From JABSOG01 sp965277695 (lineage in GTDB: Bacteria > Pseudomonadota > Gammaproteobacteria > Enterobacterales > Alteromonadaceae): a DNA stretch of 64,000 nucleotides. The notes beneath the pieces were generated by a model. It did no database searches and was not told the origin of the DNA. It saw only the letters and a list, made by a program, of their open reading frames with translations. A program made the translations under genes and the position numbers. Positions 1-9,548 of the stretch are shown here, piece after piece (positions within the stretch are counted from its first letter, which is position 1; each line of letters starts with the position of its first letter). The stretch is from NCBI GenBank assembly GCA_965277695.1, contig CBDIDQ010000008.1, forward strand, positions 1-64,000. Direction: 5' to 3'.

Positions 1-489
1 ACCTCAGGGGATAACGGCTGGCAGCGTTTGAAGTTTACCCTTGAAGACCTTATTGAAGGCGGTGTTGCGGATACTGAGGTGGATACGATTATTTTGCTGA
101 TCGATCCAAATTCAACCACCAGTGACAGCTACTACTTGGATAACTTCACTATCTACGCGGTTGATAGTACTGGTGGCGAAGTGCCAACTTCAATGAGCGT
201 TGCTAGTGTCGCGACTGGAACACAAAGTGCCGGACAGGGCAAGAAGTACGGCACTGCAACAGTGGCTGTGGTTGATGACTTAGGTGGCGCTGTCGCAGGC
301 GCAACGGTGAGCGGTGTGTTCTCCGGCACTTGGAATGAAACTGTGTCTGCGGTGACCGATGCCAGTGGCATTGCCACTTTGGTTACGGGCACCGTCGCCA
401 GCGGTGGCGTAACCGTGAATGCCTGTGTTGACAGTTTGAGTGGCGGTTTAAGCCATGACAGCGGTACTAGTACTGGGTTGTGTCAATAG
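1..489 (+). CDS. C-terminal part of a secreted protein with a bacterial Ig-like domain (partial)
   Basis: The frame is open from base 1, so the true start lies left of the window; the internal TTG at 28 is not taken as a start. The first ~55 residues look like the end of a beta-sandwich or carbohydrate-binding-like module (DNGWQRLKFTL, later IDPNSTTSDSYYLDNFTI). After a short linker comes a Big-1-like Ig fold (KYGTATVAVVDDLGG, then TDASGIATLVTG). Ig-like C-terminal modules of this kind are common on extracellular hydrolases of marine gammaproteobacteria. No catalytic region is visible, so the enzyme type cannot be named. It converges with the giant lipoprotein gene, with only 4 bases between the two stop codons. 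Family placement is inference from fold-like motifs. Confidence 0.6.
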   Translation, partial: TSGDNGWQRLKFTLEDLIEGGVADTEVDTIILLIDPNSTTSDSYYLDNFTIYAVDSTGGEVPTSMSVASVATGTQSAGQGKKYGTATVAVVDDLGGAVAGATVSGVFSGTWNETVSAVTDASGIATLVTGTVASGGVTVNACVDSLSGGLSHDSGTSTGLCQ

Positions 490-493
490 TCCA

Positions 494-3400
494 TCACCGT
501 TTACACTGCTGCTGTACTTCAATCAAATTACTGCTAAAACCTTTGTCTTTGAGTGCATTAACATTGGCTTCGGCGGCATTTAGGGCGACTGGGGCGCAGG
601 GGTCGACCAGTTTTAACATGATTAAATACCACAGGTTGGAATGGTAATTGTTGAAGCGGTTGTGGCCGGCAAACAGTATTCTACCGTCACTTAAGGCGGC
701 GATGATTTCTGATGAATCGGTGGCGGCATTGTGGTAAAACACTGGGCCGCCACTGTTGAATAGCGGGTCTTGTGCGCCATCGGTGGTGAGTCGGGCGATG
801 AAGACATCATCACCGCCATCGGTGGCATTGTGGCTGTGGCCAGTGAGCAACAGTTTGCCTTCGGGATCAATCGATAATGACTGCCTAGCATGACCAGAGC
901 CAAAGTCATAAATGGCGCTGCCATCATGGTCAAAAGCGCTTTGCATACTGCCGTCAGGGTTGAGTGCGACGACGATTAGATCGTCTGTTGTTGCGCTATT
1001 GCTGGCACCGCTGGCGTAAATAGTGCCATTATCTGCGATGCTGGCATCAAATAGTTGATCAGTGTTATCGCTGACGCTGGTATCAACGTCAAGGGCTTGA
1101 TATCCCAATGGGGCATTAAAACCAGCGGTATCCAGCGCTCCATTACTAAGGAATTTGGCGACCAGTGCCATGTTGTTGTGAAAGCCCACCACCACCAGTG
1201 AGTTGTCATCGGTTACGTTAATTCGACCAATGCCATCGTTGCTTTGAGCCGTTAAGTTAACAAGCACTTTGCCACCATTGCCAAAACTGGTGTCAAAGCT
1301 GCCATCAAGGTTAAATCTGCCAAGGAATAAGTCAGCATTACTGATAAAGTCATAACCGCCAACAATGATCTTGTTGTTATTGTCTACTTCTACGGTATAC
1401 AGAACTAATATCACGCCATCTGATTCAATTGTCGCAATACCGTTAATACCAAAGCTGCTATCGAGTTTGCCATTGGCATCGAGCATCAATAAAAATCCAG
1501 TGGTTGCGCTGGTGTAACCGACAATGATTAAACGCCCGTCACCCACCTCGGCGATTGAGGTGGCGTGATAGTTGTTGCCTGCTTCTGGTGCGAGTAAATG
1601 GAAGTAACCGTTAACCCCAAAGCTGGTATCCATGGTGCCATTGGCATTATATCTGGCGGCGATTAAATCAACCGTGTTGTGCTTGCTGAGCGCTTGACCG
1701 ACCATCACATATTTGCCTGCGTGTGGAGCCACTTCGGTGCCAACACCGCTGCTCATATAGTCATCGCTGAATACTAGATTGGTGAGGCTGTAACCTTGAT
1801 TAAAGAAGCTGCTGTCGAGTGAGCCTGTGGTAGTGAAGCGAGACAGGGCTAAGTCTTGTGCTGGATTTTGTGCTGCGGTGTTGTTGGCGGAAGTCGCCAT
1901 CACTGGGCGATTTTCACTATCAAGCATCAGCGCAATCGCGCTGTTTTGGCTGTTGTTAATATCATGACTAACTAAACCACCACTGCCAAAAGTGCTGTCG
2001 AGGGTGCCGTTTGCGCTGGTTTTGATCACGCCGTAATCATGGGCGGTTGGGGTCAGACCAAATTGGGTGCCAATGAACAGGTTGTTGTTGCTATCTAAAT
2101 CTAGGCTGGTGGCGAAGGAGTTGCCGCTATTGCCGCCGCCGTCACCGTCGGCATCAATCACTAACACGCCGTTATTGGCAAACCCGGGTTGTAATGCGCC
2201 ATTGGTATCTAACACGGCAACGGCAACATCATTGGATTGTCCGCCAAACAAGAAGGAGCCGACTAGGACGATATCTCCGGTGCTCGATACTGCCATATCG
2301 TAAAGCATGTCTGATTTGAGTTCACCTAAATCAAAGGTGGTGCTGCCACTATTGCCAAAGCTGCTATCTAGCGCCAGTGGCGGTGAAGCCAGCAGTCGAG
2401 CAACGGCAAAATCATAGCTGAAGTTGTTGCTTGCATCGGCGGTGTAACCAGCAACCAAAACCTTACCATCAGCTTGCTCGGCAAGGGCTGAGGCAACATC
2501 AAAGTCACCTGTCATGTTGATGACAATGGTAGATAACAGTTCAGCAGACGGGCCAAATTGCAGCACTGTGATTTCACCATTAACCCCAGCGGCGACATAG
2601 ACGGTACCATTTGAATGGGCTAGTACATCACCAACCACCAAATTGCTTTGAGACAGGGTGGATAACACCGCACCACCAATGCCGAAGTTGTTATCAAGGC
2701 TGCCGTCTGGATGGAGTTTGATGATGAAAATCTCGGTTGTGGTGCCATTGAAGTTTTCACCTGTAATAAAGATGCTGCTGTCCTGATCGGTCGCTACCGC
2801 CCGGGTGGTTACCGTTTGCCCAAAAGTGATGCTATTAGCACCGAGTGCACCAAATTGTTCATCTCGTGTGCCATCGGCTAAAAAGCGGCTGACGGTGATT
2901 TCATTAAAAGACAATGCCGAGTCGCTGACTGTGCCTACCATGATCACTCGCCCTGAGTTGTCCATTGTCGCTGCTGCTGGGGTGTCAGCCAAATTAAAGG
3001 CAAAGGCGTTGGACCAAGTAATGCCATCAGAGTTGGTGTTGCCAAAGGAGCTGTCAAAAATCGGAAAGACGTTTTCTGAACCATCAATTAAGGTAATGGC
3101 AACCATCGCCGTGGCTGTTAGGTCACCACTGTCGGTGACAGCAACGGTGAGTTCATAACTCGGCACGGTTTCAAAGTCGAGCAGGGTGGTGTTGGCGACG
3201 CTGATTTCACCACTGGCTGAATTAATCGCAAAAGCTCCAAGGCTGTCGCCTGCGGTAATGGCAAAGGTGTGCGTATCGTTGTCATCAATATCACTGACCA
3301 CGACGGTGACAATGGCGGTGCCATTGACGGCATTTTCTGATACTTCACCGCTGGTATCGGCCAAAGTCGGCGCATCATTGGTCGGTGCAACGGTAACGGT

Positions 3401-6400
3401 AACTGAGCCTGAATCGCTGCCGCCGTTGCCATCGCTGATACTGTAACTGATGGTGGCAAGACCATTGAAATCAGGGGTGGGGATGAAGGTCAGGGTTTGC
3501 GGTTGTGTGGTGTTAGTGCTGACTTCGCCATGATCGACGCTGGCAGCGGTAATGGTCAAAGTGTCGCCCTCAAGGTCTGTGTCGTTGCTTAATACTGGGA
3601 TGACGACACTGCTGTCTTCGTTTACCTCTGCTACGTCGTTGACTACGATTGGCGCATCATTGATGGGATTAACTGTGACGGCTATTGAGCCGCTGGCTGA
3701 TCCGCCGTGTCCATCTTCGACGGTATAAGTGATGGTGTCAGCGCCATTGAAGTTTTCGTTGGGGATGTAAACCAGTGAGTTGCCATCTGTGCTGACGCTG
3801 GCGTTTGGTGAGCTGGCTGCTGTTAGTGACAAGGTGTCACCATCGACGTCGGTGTCGTTGCTGATAGGGTTTATCGCGGCACTGGTGTCTTCATCAAGCG
3901 TGAGCACGTCATTGACCGCAACAGGATTATCATTGACTGGGGTGACTGTGATGGTGGCTAATCCGCTGTCGGTGCCGCCGTTGCCATCGCTGATGGTGTA
4001 ATTGATGGTGCCGTTGCCGACGAAGTTTTCATCAGGGTTGAAGGTGATGGTGTTGCCACTATTGAGCACATGTGAGCCGTTGCTGGAGGTGATGCTGGTG
4101 AAGCTTAAGCGGTCACCATCAGCGTCGGTGTCGTTGCTCAAGACGTCGACTATCACGCTGGTATCTTCTGCGGTTGTGGCGATATCGTCAACGGCAATCG
4201 GGGCGTCGTTGACATTGTTAATCGTCACGGTGACATTGGCAAATGCGGTTGCGCCGTTGCCATCGCTGATGTTGTATTCAATGCTGTCACTGCCGATGAA
4301 GTTGCTGGGGGCGGTGTATTGCAAGGTATTATCAGTCAATACCGAGACACTGCCACTATTGGCGATGGCATTAGTAATGGTGATGGTATCGCCATCGACA
4401 TCACTGTCATTCTCTAGCACTGGCATGATGCGCGAGCTGTTTTCACTCACCGAATAAGCATCATCGACGGCGGTTGGCGCGTCGTTTACACCACTGACGC
4501 TGAGGGTGACAGTGGCTGTGGCGGTACCACCTGCACTGTCAATGAGCTGGTAGACAAAGCTGTCGGTGCCGAAGAAGTTGCTGGCGGGGTTATAAGTAAA
4601 AGTACCGTCTGAGCTTAGCGAGACAGTGCCATTGGCAGGACCGGAGACTGCGGTGGTATTGACTGATAAGCTGTCGCCTTCTTGATCACTGTCGTTAGCG
4701 AGCAGCGTCGGTGAGCTGACGGTGAGGGTGGTATCTTCAGTGGCGTTGTAGCTGTCGTCGACGGCGATTGGGGCAAAGTTGCTGGTAACCGTGACTGTTA
4801 CTTTACCTGCGGTGTTGCCGCCGGAATCATCACTGACGGTGTAGTTGATAATGTCGGTGCCGCTGAAACCTTCGCTTGGGGTGTAGGTGATTGATTGGTT
4901 ATCAATGGCAGTGTTGCCGTTGTCGGCGCTGGCGGCACTGATGATCAGGGTTTCACTGTCAATATCTGAGTCGTTTTGCAGCACGTTGATGGTTACTGGT
5001 GAGTTCAGTGCGGTGACAGCGGTTTCATCGGTGACCACCGGGGCGTCATTGACATTGGTGACGGTGATGGAGACCGTTGCCTGGCTGCTCTGACCAGCTG
5101 GGTCGCGCATGGCGTAGGTGAAGCTGTCGCTGCCGAAGAAGTCAGCCTCGGGGGTATAAATAAAACTGCCATTGCTGCTGACCTGAATAGTGCCGTGTGC
5201 GGGCTCGCTGATAAGCGGCGAGGATACCGACAATCCATCGCCATCTGGGTCGATGTCATTGTTTAATACCCCGTCGGCTGCGCTGACGTTTAGCCTAGTA
5301 TCTTCATTCACTTGGTAATTGTCGGCCACTGCGGTGGGCTGGTCATTAACCGGGTTGACGGTCACTGTGACTAAGCCAATAGCTGTGCCGCCCTGACCGT
5401 CGCTAAGGACATAACTGACAACATCGCTGCCGTTGAAATTGGCATCTGGAGTATAACTCAGGGAGTTGTCAGGGTTGGCGATGATAGTGGCATGATCTGA
5501 ATTAGCTGAGGTGATCGACAAGGTGTCGCCATCGACATCTGAGTCGTTGATGATAGCGTTGATTTCGCCGCTGGTATCTTCATCAAGGCTGAATTCATCA
5601 TTACCAGCTACCGGGTTATCATTCACTGGGGTGACTGTGATGGTGACAATGGCGCTATCTTCTCCTTCATTACCGTCAGAGATGGTGTAATTGATGCTGG
5701 CTTGGCCGTTGAAGTTGGAGTTTGGCGTGAAGGTTAGGCTGTTGTCGCTGTTGATTTGATGGCTGCCGTTGGTTGCGGTGGCGCTGGCAAGCGTTAATGT
5801 GTCGCCATCAGCATCGGTGTCGTTAGCCAGTACATTAATGGTGATGTTGCTATCTTCCTCAGTGATGGCTGAATCGTCAGCCGCCACTGGTGCCTCGTTG
5901 GTATTGGTGACTGTTACGTTGACATTGGCAACCGCCGAGCCGCCATTGCCGTCATCAATGGTGTAAATGATGGTATCTGAGCCGCTGAATCCTTGATTTG
6001 GGCTGTAGGTGATAGTGCTGCCATCAATACTAGTGCCGCCATTGCTGGCGTTGGCTTGACTGATGGTGAGGGGGTCGTTATCGACATCTGAATCGTTTTC
6101 TAGCACGTTGATGGTCACTGCTGTATTGATACTGGTTTGCGCTGAGTCATCAACGGCGATAGGTGAGTCATTGATATTATTGACCACAATCGACACGCTG
6201 GCCTCATCAGTCTGGCCAAAGGGGTCGGCTAAGGTATAACTGAAACTGTCGCTACCAGCGAAGTCGGCAGTAGGGTTATAGCTGAAGCTGCCATCGCTGT
6301 TCATTACCACACTGCCGTTGCTTGCTTGAGTATTTAGTGTTGCTCTGAGGGGATCGTTGTCGGTGTCTGTATCATTGTTTAGTACTCCATTTGCGGCAGC

Positions 6401-8230
6401 AACGTTAAGGGTATTATCTTCATTGACTTGATAGTTATCAGCCAAAGCGACCGGAGCATCGTTTAATGAACTAACCACTATGGTGACCGAAGCGCTGGCG
6501 GTGCCGCCATTGCCGTCACTGATTTGATAGACAAAGTTGTCGACGCCATAAAAATTGCTGTTGGGAATATAGCTGAAATGGCCATCGGCTCCGAGTGTTA
6601 GGTCGCCGTGTACTGGTGGAGTGATTTCACCAAACAGTGCTAGGGTGTCGCCATCACTGTCGCTGTCGTTGGCAAAGATGTTAGGCAGATTACTGCCAAG
6701 GGTGTTAAGCGTGGTGTTTTCGTTAATCAAATAATTGTCGTTGGCGGCGGTGGGCGGGTTATTGCTGTCGCCTATATTGATGACGGTTACGCCCGTCGCC
6801 TGAGCGCCGGTGCTATCGCTGACCCGGTAGCTGAATTGATCTTGGCCGCTAAAATTAGCTTCCGGAGTATAGGTAAAACTGCCATCGGCCTGCAAGGTTA
6901 ATTCACCATTGCTCGGTGCGGCGATAGGGTTGGTATCGACTTGCAGTGTTTCAACATCAATATCAAAATCGTTGGCCAGTAATCCCGGGGCAGAAACGGT
7001 TAAGGCTTCACCTGGGTTTTCAATACTGTAGTTGTTGTTTAGGGCGACTGGCTGATCATTTTGCGGGGTGATCAGTAGAGTCACTATCGCTTGTGCCGTT
7101 GCGCCTGCGGCATCGCTGATACGATAGGCGAATTGCTCTAGCCCAGAAAAGTTGGCCGGTGGACTATAGCTGAATGTGCCGTCGCTGTTAATCACCAGCT
7201 CACCATTTTTAACGTTGAGCACTGGCGTGGTATCAATAATTACCGCTTCGCCATTGGGATCGCTATCATTGGCTATCAGGTCGCCGATTAAAGTCTGATC
7301 TTCAAGGCCCTCAAAATCATCGTTAACGGCCACTGGTGGATCATTGATAAAACCGGATATCGGCGCTATTGGCAGCCTTTCACTAAAGGCACTTTCGCCA
7401 CTGCCATCAACCCCCACAACTAGCACGTAAAACGTGCCTTCATCATCGAGTCCGCTGATATCTAGGCTGTTGCTGGTTAGCGCTAAATGTTGGCTGGCAA
7501 TGGTAACTGAGCGATAGTTTTGTATTGACAAAGTGGCGTCGGTTGATAGGTAAACGTTATAACGCAGGTAATTGGCGAGCAGGCTCCATTGTACGTTTAT
7601 GTTACCTGTTGAACGGCTGGCGGTGGCACCATTGACGCTGGTGGGTTGCCAGTCGATGGTGACTTGGGTGATGGTGGTGCGGTTGCCTTGACCATCGTCG
7701 CTCCATAATTCGAGGGTTTGACTGGCTGCGCTGGCATTGTCGAGACCCAGTTGCAGCAGGTTGACCCCGGTGATGGTGCGGTTGACTTGGGTACCACAGT
7801 TGTTTGAGCACAAGCTGATGGCATTTTGTGCCCCTTCGAGTCCGACAAAGACATTGCTGATCCCATCCGGGTCGTCGACGTTGACCGAAATCACTACATT
7901 GCCTTCAATTCGTTGACCGCTGACCGGAAAGACAAAGCTGCCGCTGATATTGGCGAATGATACTGATTGCACTCGATTAGCGACAAATGGCTGATTGGCG
8001 GAACGCTGGGCATAGTCAAACGGCGCAACTAAAGCGTTGTCAAAGGCGATGGTATCCGGGTCAGGGGTTGGCATTGGCTCGGGTGCTGGGTCGGGAATTG
8101 TCGGCGTGGTGACTACTGGCGGCTCGGCGTCTGGTGTGGGCGGTGGTGAGGCGCTACCGCCGCCACCACAACCAGCTAAAAACAGGCTGACCAGCAGCCA
8201 TAAAGTGAATTTATTCGCTGTGTCACACAT
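494..8230 (-). CDS. Giant surface lipoprotein with cadherin-like and delta-60 repeats
   Basis: This 2578-residue product starts with a lipoprotein signal peptide (lipobox LAGC, Cys 21) and a Pro-rich linker. Residues ~195-290 look like a fibronectin-III-type domain. Fourteen ~95-residue cadherin-like repeats follow (the tandem-95 type, opening NDxPVAVDD with Ca-binding DxDGDxL-like loops), then one cadherin-like repeat near 1640-1740. Residues ~1760-2540 carry about twelve delta-60 repeats (NGTLDSTFG.GG type), probably a beta-propeller. Two Cys near the C-terminus could form a disulfide. The architecture suggests a Ca-stabilised surface adhesin or binding protein. It is the last gene of an operon with the FecR-domain and beta-barrel genes (31-bp gap), and AAGGA precedes the ATG. 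No sortase motif, RTX export signal or catalytic domain was seen. Repeat counts were made by eye. Confidence 0.85.
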   Translation of the reverse strand: MCDTANKFTLWLLVSLFLAGCGGGGSASPPPTPDAEPPVVTTPTIPDPAPEPMPTPDPDTIAFDNALVAPFDYAQRSANQPFVANRVQSVSFANISGSFVFPVSGQRIEGNVVISVNVDDPDGISNVFVGLEGAQNAISLCSNNCGTQVNRTITGVNLLQLGLDNASAASQTLELWSDDGQGNRTTITQVTIDWQPTSVNGATASRSTGNINVQWSLLANYLRYNVYLSTDATLSIQNYRSVTIASQHLALTSNSLDISGLDDEGTFYVLVVGVDGSGESAFSERLPIAPISGFINDPPVAVNDDFEGLEDQTLIGDLIANDSDPNGEAVIIDTTPVLNVKNGELVINSDGTFSYSPPANFSGLEQFAYRISDAAGATAQAIVTLLITPQNDQPVALNNNYSIENPGEALTVSAPGLLANDFDIDVETLQVDTNPIAAPSNGELTLQADGSFTYTPEANFSGQDQFSYRVSDSTGAQATGVTVINIGDSNNPPTAANDNYLINENTTLNTLGSNLPNIFANDSDSDGDTLALFGEITPPVHGDLTLGADGHFSYIPNSNFYGVDNFVYQISDGNGGTASASVTIVVSSLNDAPVALADNYQVNEDNTLNVAAANGVLNNDTDTDNDPLRATLNTQASNGSVVMNSDGSFSYNPTADFAGSDSFSYTLADPFGQTDEASVSIVVNNINDSPIAVDDSAQTSINTAVTINVLENDSDVDNDPLTISQANASNGGTSIDGSTITYSPNQGFSGSDTIIYTIDDGNGGSAVANVNVTVTNTNEAPVAADDSAITEEDSNITINVLANDTDADGDTLTLASATATNGSHQINSDNSLTFTPNSNFNGQASINYTISDGNEGEDSAIVTITVTPVNDNPVAGNDEFSLDEDTSGEINAIINDSDVDGDTLSITSANSDHATIIANPDNSLSYTPDANFNGSDVVSYVLSDGQGGTAIGLVTVTVNPVNDQPTAVADNYQVNEDTRLNVSAADGVLNNDIDPDGDGLSVSSPLISEPAHGTIQVSSNGSFIYTPEADFFGSDSFTYAMRDPAGQSSQATVSITVTNVNDAPVVTDETAVTALNSPVTINVLQNDSDIDSETLIISAASADNGNTAIDNQSITYTPSEGFSGTDIINYTVSDDSGGNTAGKVTVTVTSNFAPIAVDDSYNATEDTTLTVSSPTLLANDSDQEGDSLSVNTTAVSGPANGTVSLSSDGTFTYNPASNFFGTDSFVYQLIDSAGGTATATVTLSVSGVNDAPTAVDDAYSVSENSSRIMPVLENDSDVDGDTITITNAIANSGSVSVLTDNTLQYTAPSNFIGSDSIEYNISDGNGATAFANVTVTINNVNDAPIAVDDIATTAEDTSVIVDVLSNDTDADGDRLSFTSITSSNGSHVLNSGNTITFNPDENFVGNGTINYTISDGNGGTDSGLATITVTPVNDNPVAVNDVLTLDEDTSAAINPISNDTDVDGDTLSLTAASSPNASVSTDGNSLVYIPNENFNGADTITYTVEDGHGGSASGSIAVTVNPINDAPIVVNDVAEVNEDSSVVIPVLSNDTDLEGDTLTITAASVDHGEVSTNTTQPQTLTFIPTPDFNGLATISYSISDGNGGSDSGSVTVTVAPTNDAPTLADTSGEVSENAVNGTAIVTVVVSDIDDNDTHTFAITAGDSLGAFAINSASGEISVANTTLLDFETVPSYELTVAVTDSGDLTATAMVAITLIDGSENVFPIFDSSFGNTNSDGITWSNAFAFNLADTPAAATMDNSGRVIMVGTVSDSALSFNEITVSRFLADGTRDEQFGALGANSITFGQTVTTRAVATDQDSSIFITGENFNGTTTEIFIIKLHPDGSLDNNFGIGGAVLSTLSQSNLVVGDVLAHSNGTVYVAAGVNGEITVLQFGPSAELLSTIVINMTGDFDVASALAEQADGKVLVAGYTADASNNFSYDFAVARLLASPPLALDSSFGNSGSTTFDLGELKSDMLYDMAVSSTGDIVLVGSFLFGGQSNDVAVAVLDTNGALQPGFANNGVLVIDADGDGGGNSGNSFATSLDLDSNNNLFIGTQFGLTPTAHDYGVIKTSANGTLDSTFGSGGLVSHDINNSQNSAIALMLDSENRPVMATSANNTAAQNPAQDLALSRFTTTGSLDSSFFNQGYSLTNLVFSDDYMSSGVGTEVAPHAGKYVMVGQALSKHNTVDLIAARYNANGTMDTSFGVNGYFHLLAPEAGNNYHATSIAEVGDGRLIIVGYTSATTGFLLMLDANGKLDSSFGINGIATIESDGVILVLYTVEVDNNNKIIVGGYDFISNADLFLGRFNLDGSFDTSFGNGGKVLVNLTAQSNDGIGRINVTDDNSLVVVGFHNNMALVAKFLSNGALDTAGFNAPLGYQALDVDTSVSDNTDQLFDASIADNGTIYASGASNSATTDDLIVVALNPDGSMQSAFDHDGSAIYDFGSGHARQSLSIDPEGKLLLTGHSHNATDGGDDVFIARLTTDGAQDPLFNSGGPVFYHNAATDSSEIIAALSDGRILFAGHNRFNNYHSNLWYLIMLKLVDPCAPVALNAAEANVNALKDKGFSSNLIEVQQQCKR

Positions 8231-8261
8231 GTTGATGTCCTTGCTGGTTTTTAATTAAACA

Positions 8262-9536
8262 TTAATCAAACACAAAATTACCCTTTACTCGGTTATTGAT
8301 ATTGTTGATTTCAAATAACTCAAAATTGGTCAATATGGTATCTAAATCACCGAGAAACAGCGCGTTGATATCGCCGTCAGCTAGATTGTTGCCGTGAGAG
8401 GCAAAGTTGACGTCAATTTCAAAGGTGTCGACGTTGATGATGCCGTTAAAGGCGGCGAACCATTCGCCACCGCTGTCATTAAATGACAAGTTGCCGGTGG
8501 GGATGGTGGCGTTATCAAAATTGACGGTCATTTCTGCCTGAAAGTTACTGATTTGATTGGTAATGTCCTGGCCGCCACCGTCGCTTAAGGCGAGATTACT
8601 GACTTGGTTATAAGTGATCATACCGGTTTTTGCCAAGACCAGTTCACCAAGGTTAGGCACTGGAATAAACTCTTCTTGCTCGTCTTGCGCCACTTCAATA
8701 TCGACAATTTCGGTTTCTGCGTCTGGTGCAGGTTCTTCATTCGCTGGTGGCGGCGGTGGTGGTGGCACATCTTGTGTTGTTTCACCGGTATCTGCCACTA
8801 CGGCTTCTGGCTCTGGTGGTGGCGGTTCACCTTCGTTGGTTTCTACTGGTTGTTCTTCATCGGTGGTGGGGTCTGAGCTGTGACCTTGCTCGAAGTTACT
8901 CGGTGGCTCAAGCATTGGGGTGACGGTACCCGCTTCATCAACACTGGCATAAGAGTAGTCTTCATCATCACCGAGTGACACGCTTTGCTCTTGCCCGCCG
9001 ACTTCAATTGATACGTCGATGGCTCCGTCCCAAACCGCGATAAACAGCAAACCGCCGACAATTTCAATCTCATAGTGAGTACCACGTATACCGATACTGC
9101 CAACCGGTGTGGTGAGCTGATAATTGCCCTTTTCAGCTTTGATTGCGCCAGTGACTGAGCGTAATCCGCCTTTAATCAGCTCTAGGGCGACAGAGCCTTT
9201 TTGTTCTTTGGCGTTGTAATCATATTTGGCAATGACTAACTCGCTGTTTTCTTTGAGTGAGATCATGCCACCGTCGACCATGCGCAATTGCGCTTTGCTT
9301 TTGGCGTCGGTTTTTACCACATCAACATCGAAAACCGGTGAGCGGCGTTTTAACTTTCTTTGCGTGGAGGTTGCGGTTTCGGTGGCGTGTACACCGCCTC
9401 GGGCGATGATGGTTTTACCTGCGACTTCGCTGGCTGCCATGGTGATGCTTGGTACGCTGCCAAGGCATAGTGCGCTAATCACAATGGCGAGTGTGTGCTT
9501 GTTAAAAGTACTGATATCAGGTTTTGGGATATTCAT
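8262..9536 (-). CDS. FecR-domain periplasmic/exported protein with C-terminal barrel-like domain
   Basis: A Sec signal peptide (cleavage near TMAAS) is followed by a FecR domain at residues ~45-180. Its hallmarks are basal charge-rich strands, then TTPVGSIGIRGTHYEI. An acidic, Pro-rich linker covers ~200-300. The last ~125 residues alternate beta-strands and Gly turns (NLSFNDSGGEWFAAFNGII ... ADGDINALFLGD). This resembles the 8-strand TbpB-like handle barrel found in many gammaproteobacterial FecR-domain proteins. Here FecR is not beside a sigma factor or TonB receptor, so iron signalling is unlikely. The position between a TPR/barrel outer-membrane protein and a giant lipoprotein suggests a secreted or envelope partner. 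FecR is a confident call; the handle-domain match is inference. Confidence 0.8.
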   Translation of the reverse strand: MNIPKPDISTFNKHTLAIVISALCLGSVPSITMAASEVAGKTIIARGGVHATETATSTQRKLKRRSPVFDVDVVKTDAKSKAQLRMVDGGMISLKENSELVIAKYDYNAKEQKGSVALELIKGGLRSVTGAIKAEKGNYQLTTPVGSIGIRGTHYEIEIVGGLLFIAVWDGAIDVSIEVGGQEQSVSLGDDEDYSYASVDEAGTVTPMLEPPSNFEQGHSSDPTTDEEQPVETNEGEPPPPEPEAVVADTGETTQDVPPPPPPPANEEPAPDAETEIVDIEVAQDEQEEFIPVPNLGELVLAKTGMITYNQVSNLALSDGGGQDITNQISNFQAEMTVNFDNATIPTGNLSFNDSGGEWFAAFNGIINVDTFEIDVNFASHGNNLADGDINALFLGDLDTILTNFELFEINNINNRVKGNFVFD

Positions 9537-9548
9537 AAGGTCAACCTT

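Noticed and set aside
3186..7866. Many open frames on both strands across the giant lipoprotein gene
   Set aside because: They are shadows of one repetitive, biased coding frame. They lack ribosome sites and family motifs and repeat with the ~95-residue period.
8262..9536. FecR protein as part of a FecIR-type iron signalling pair
   Set aside because: No ECF sigma factor or TonB receptor is adjacent, and the protein has a cleavable Sec signal and a barrel-like C-terminus.
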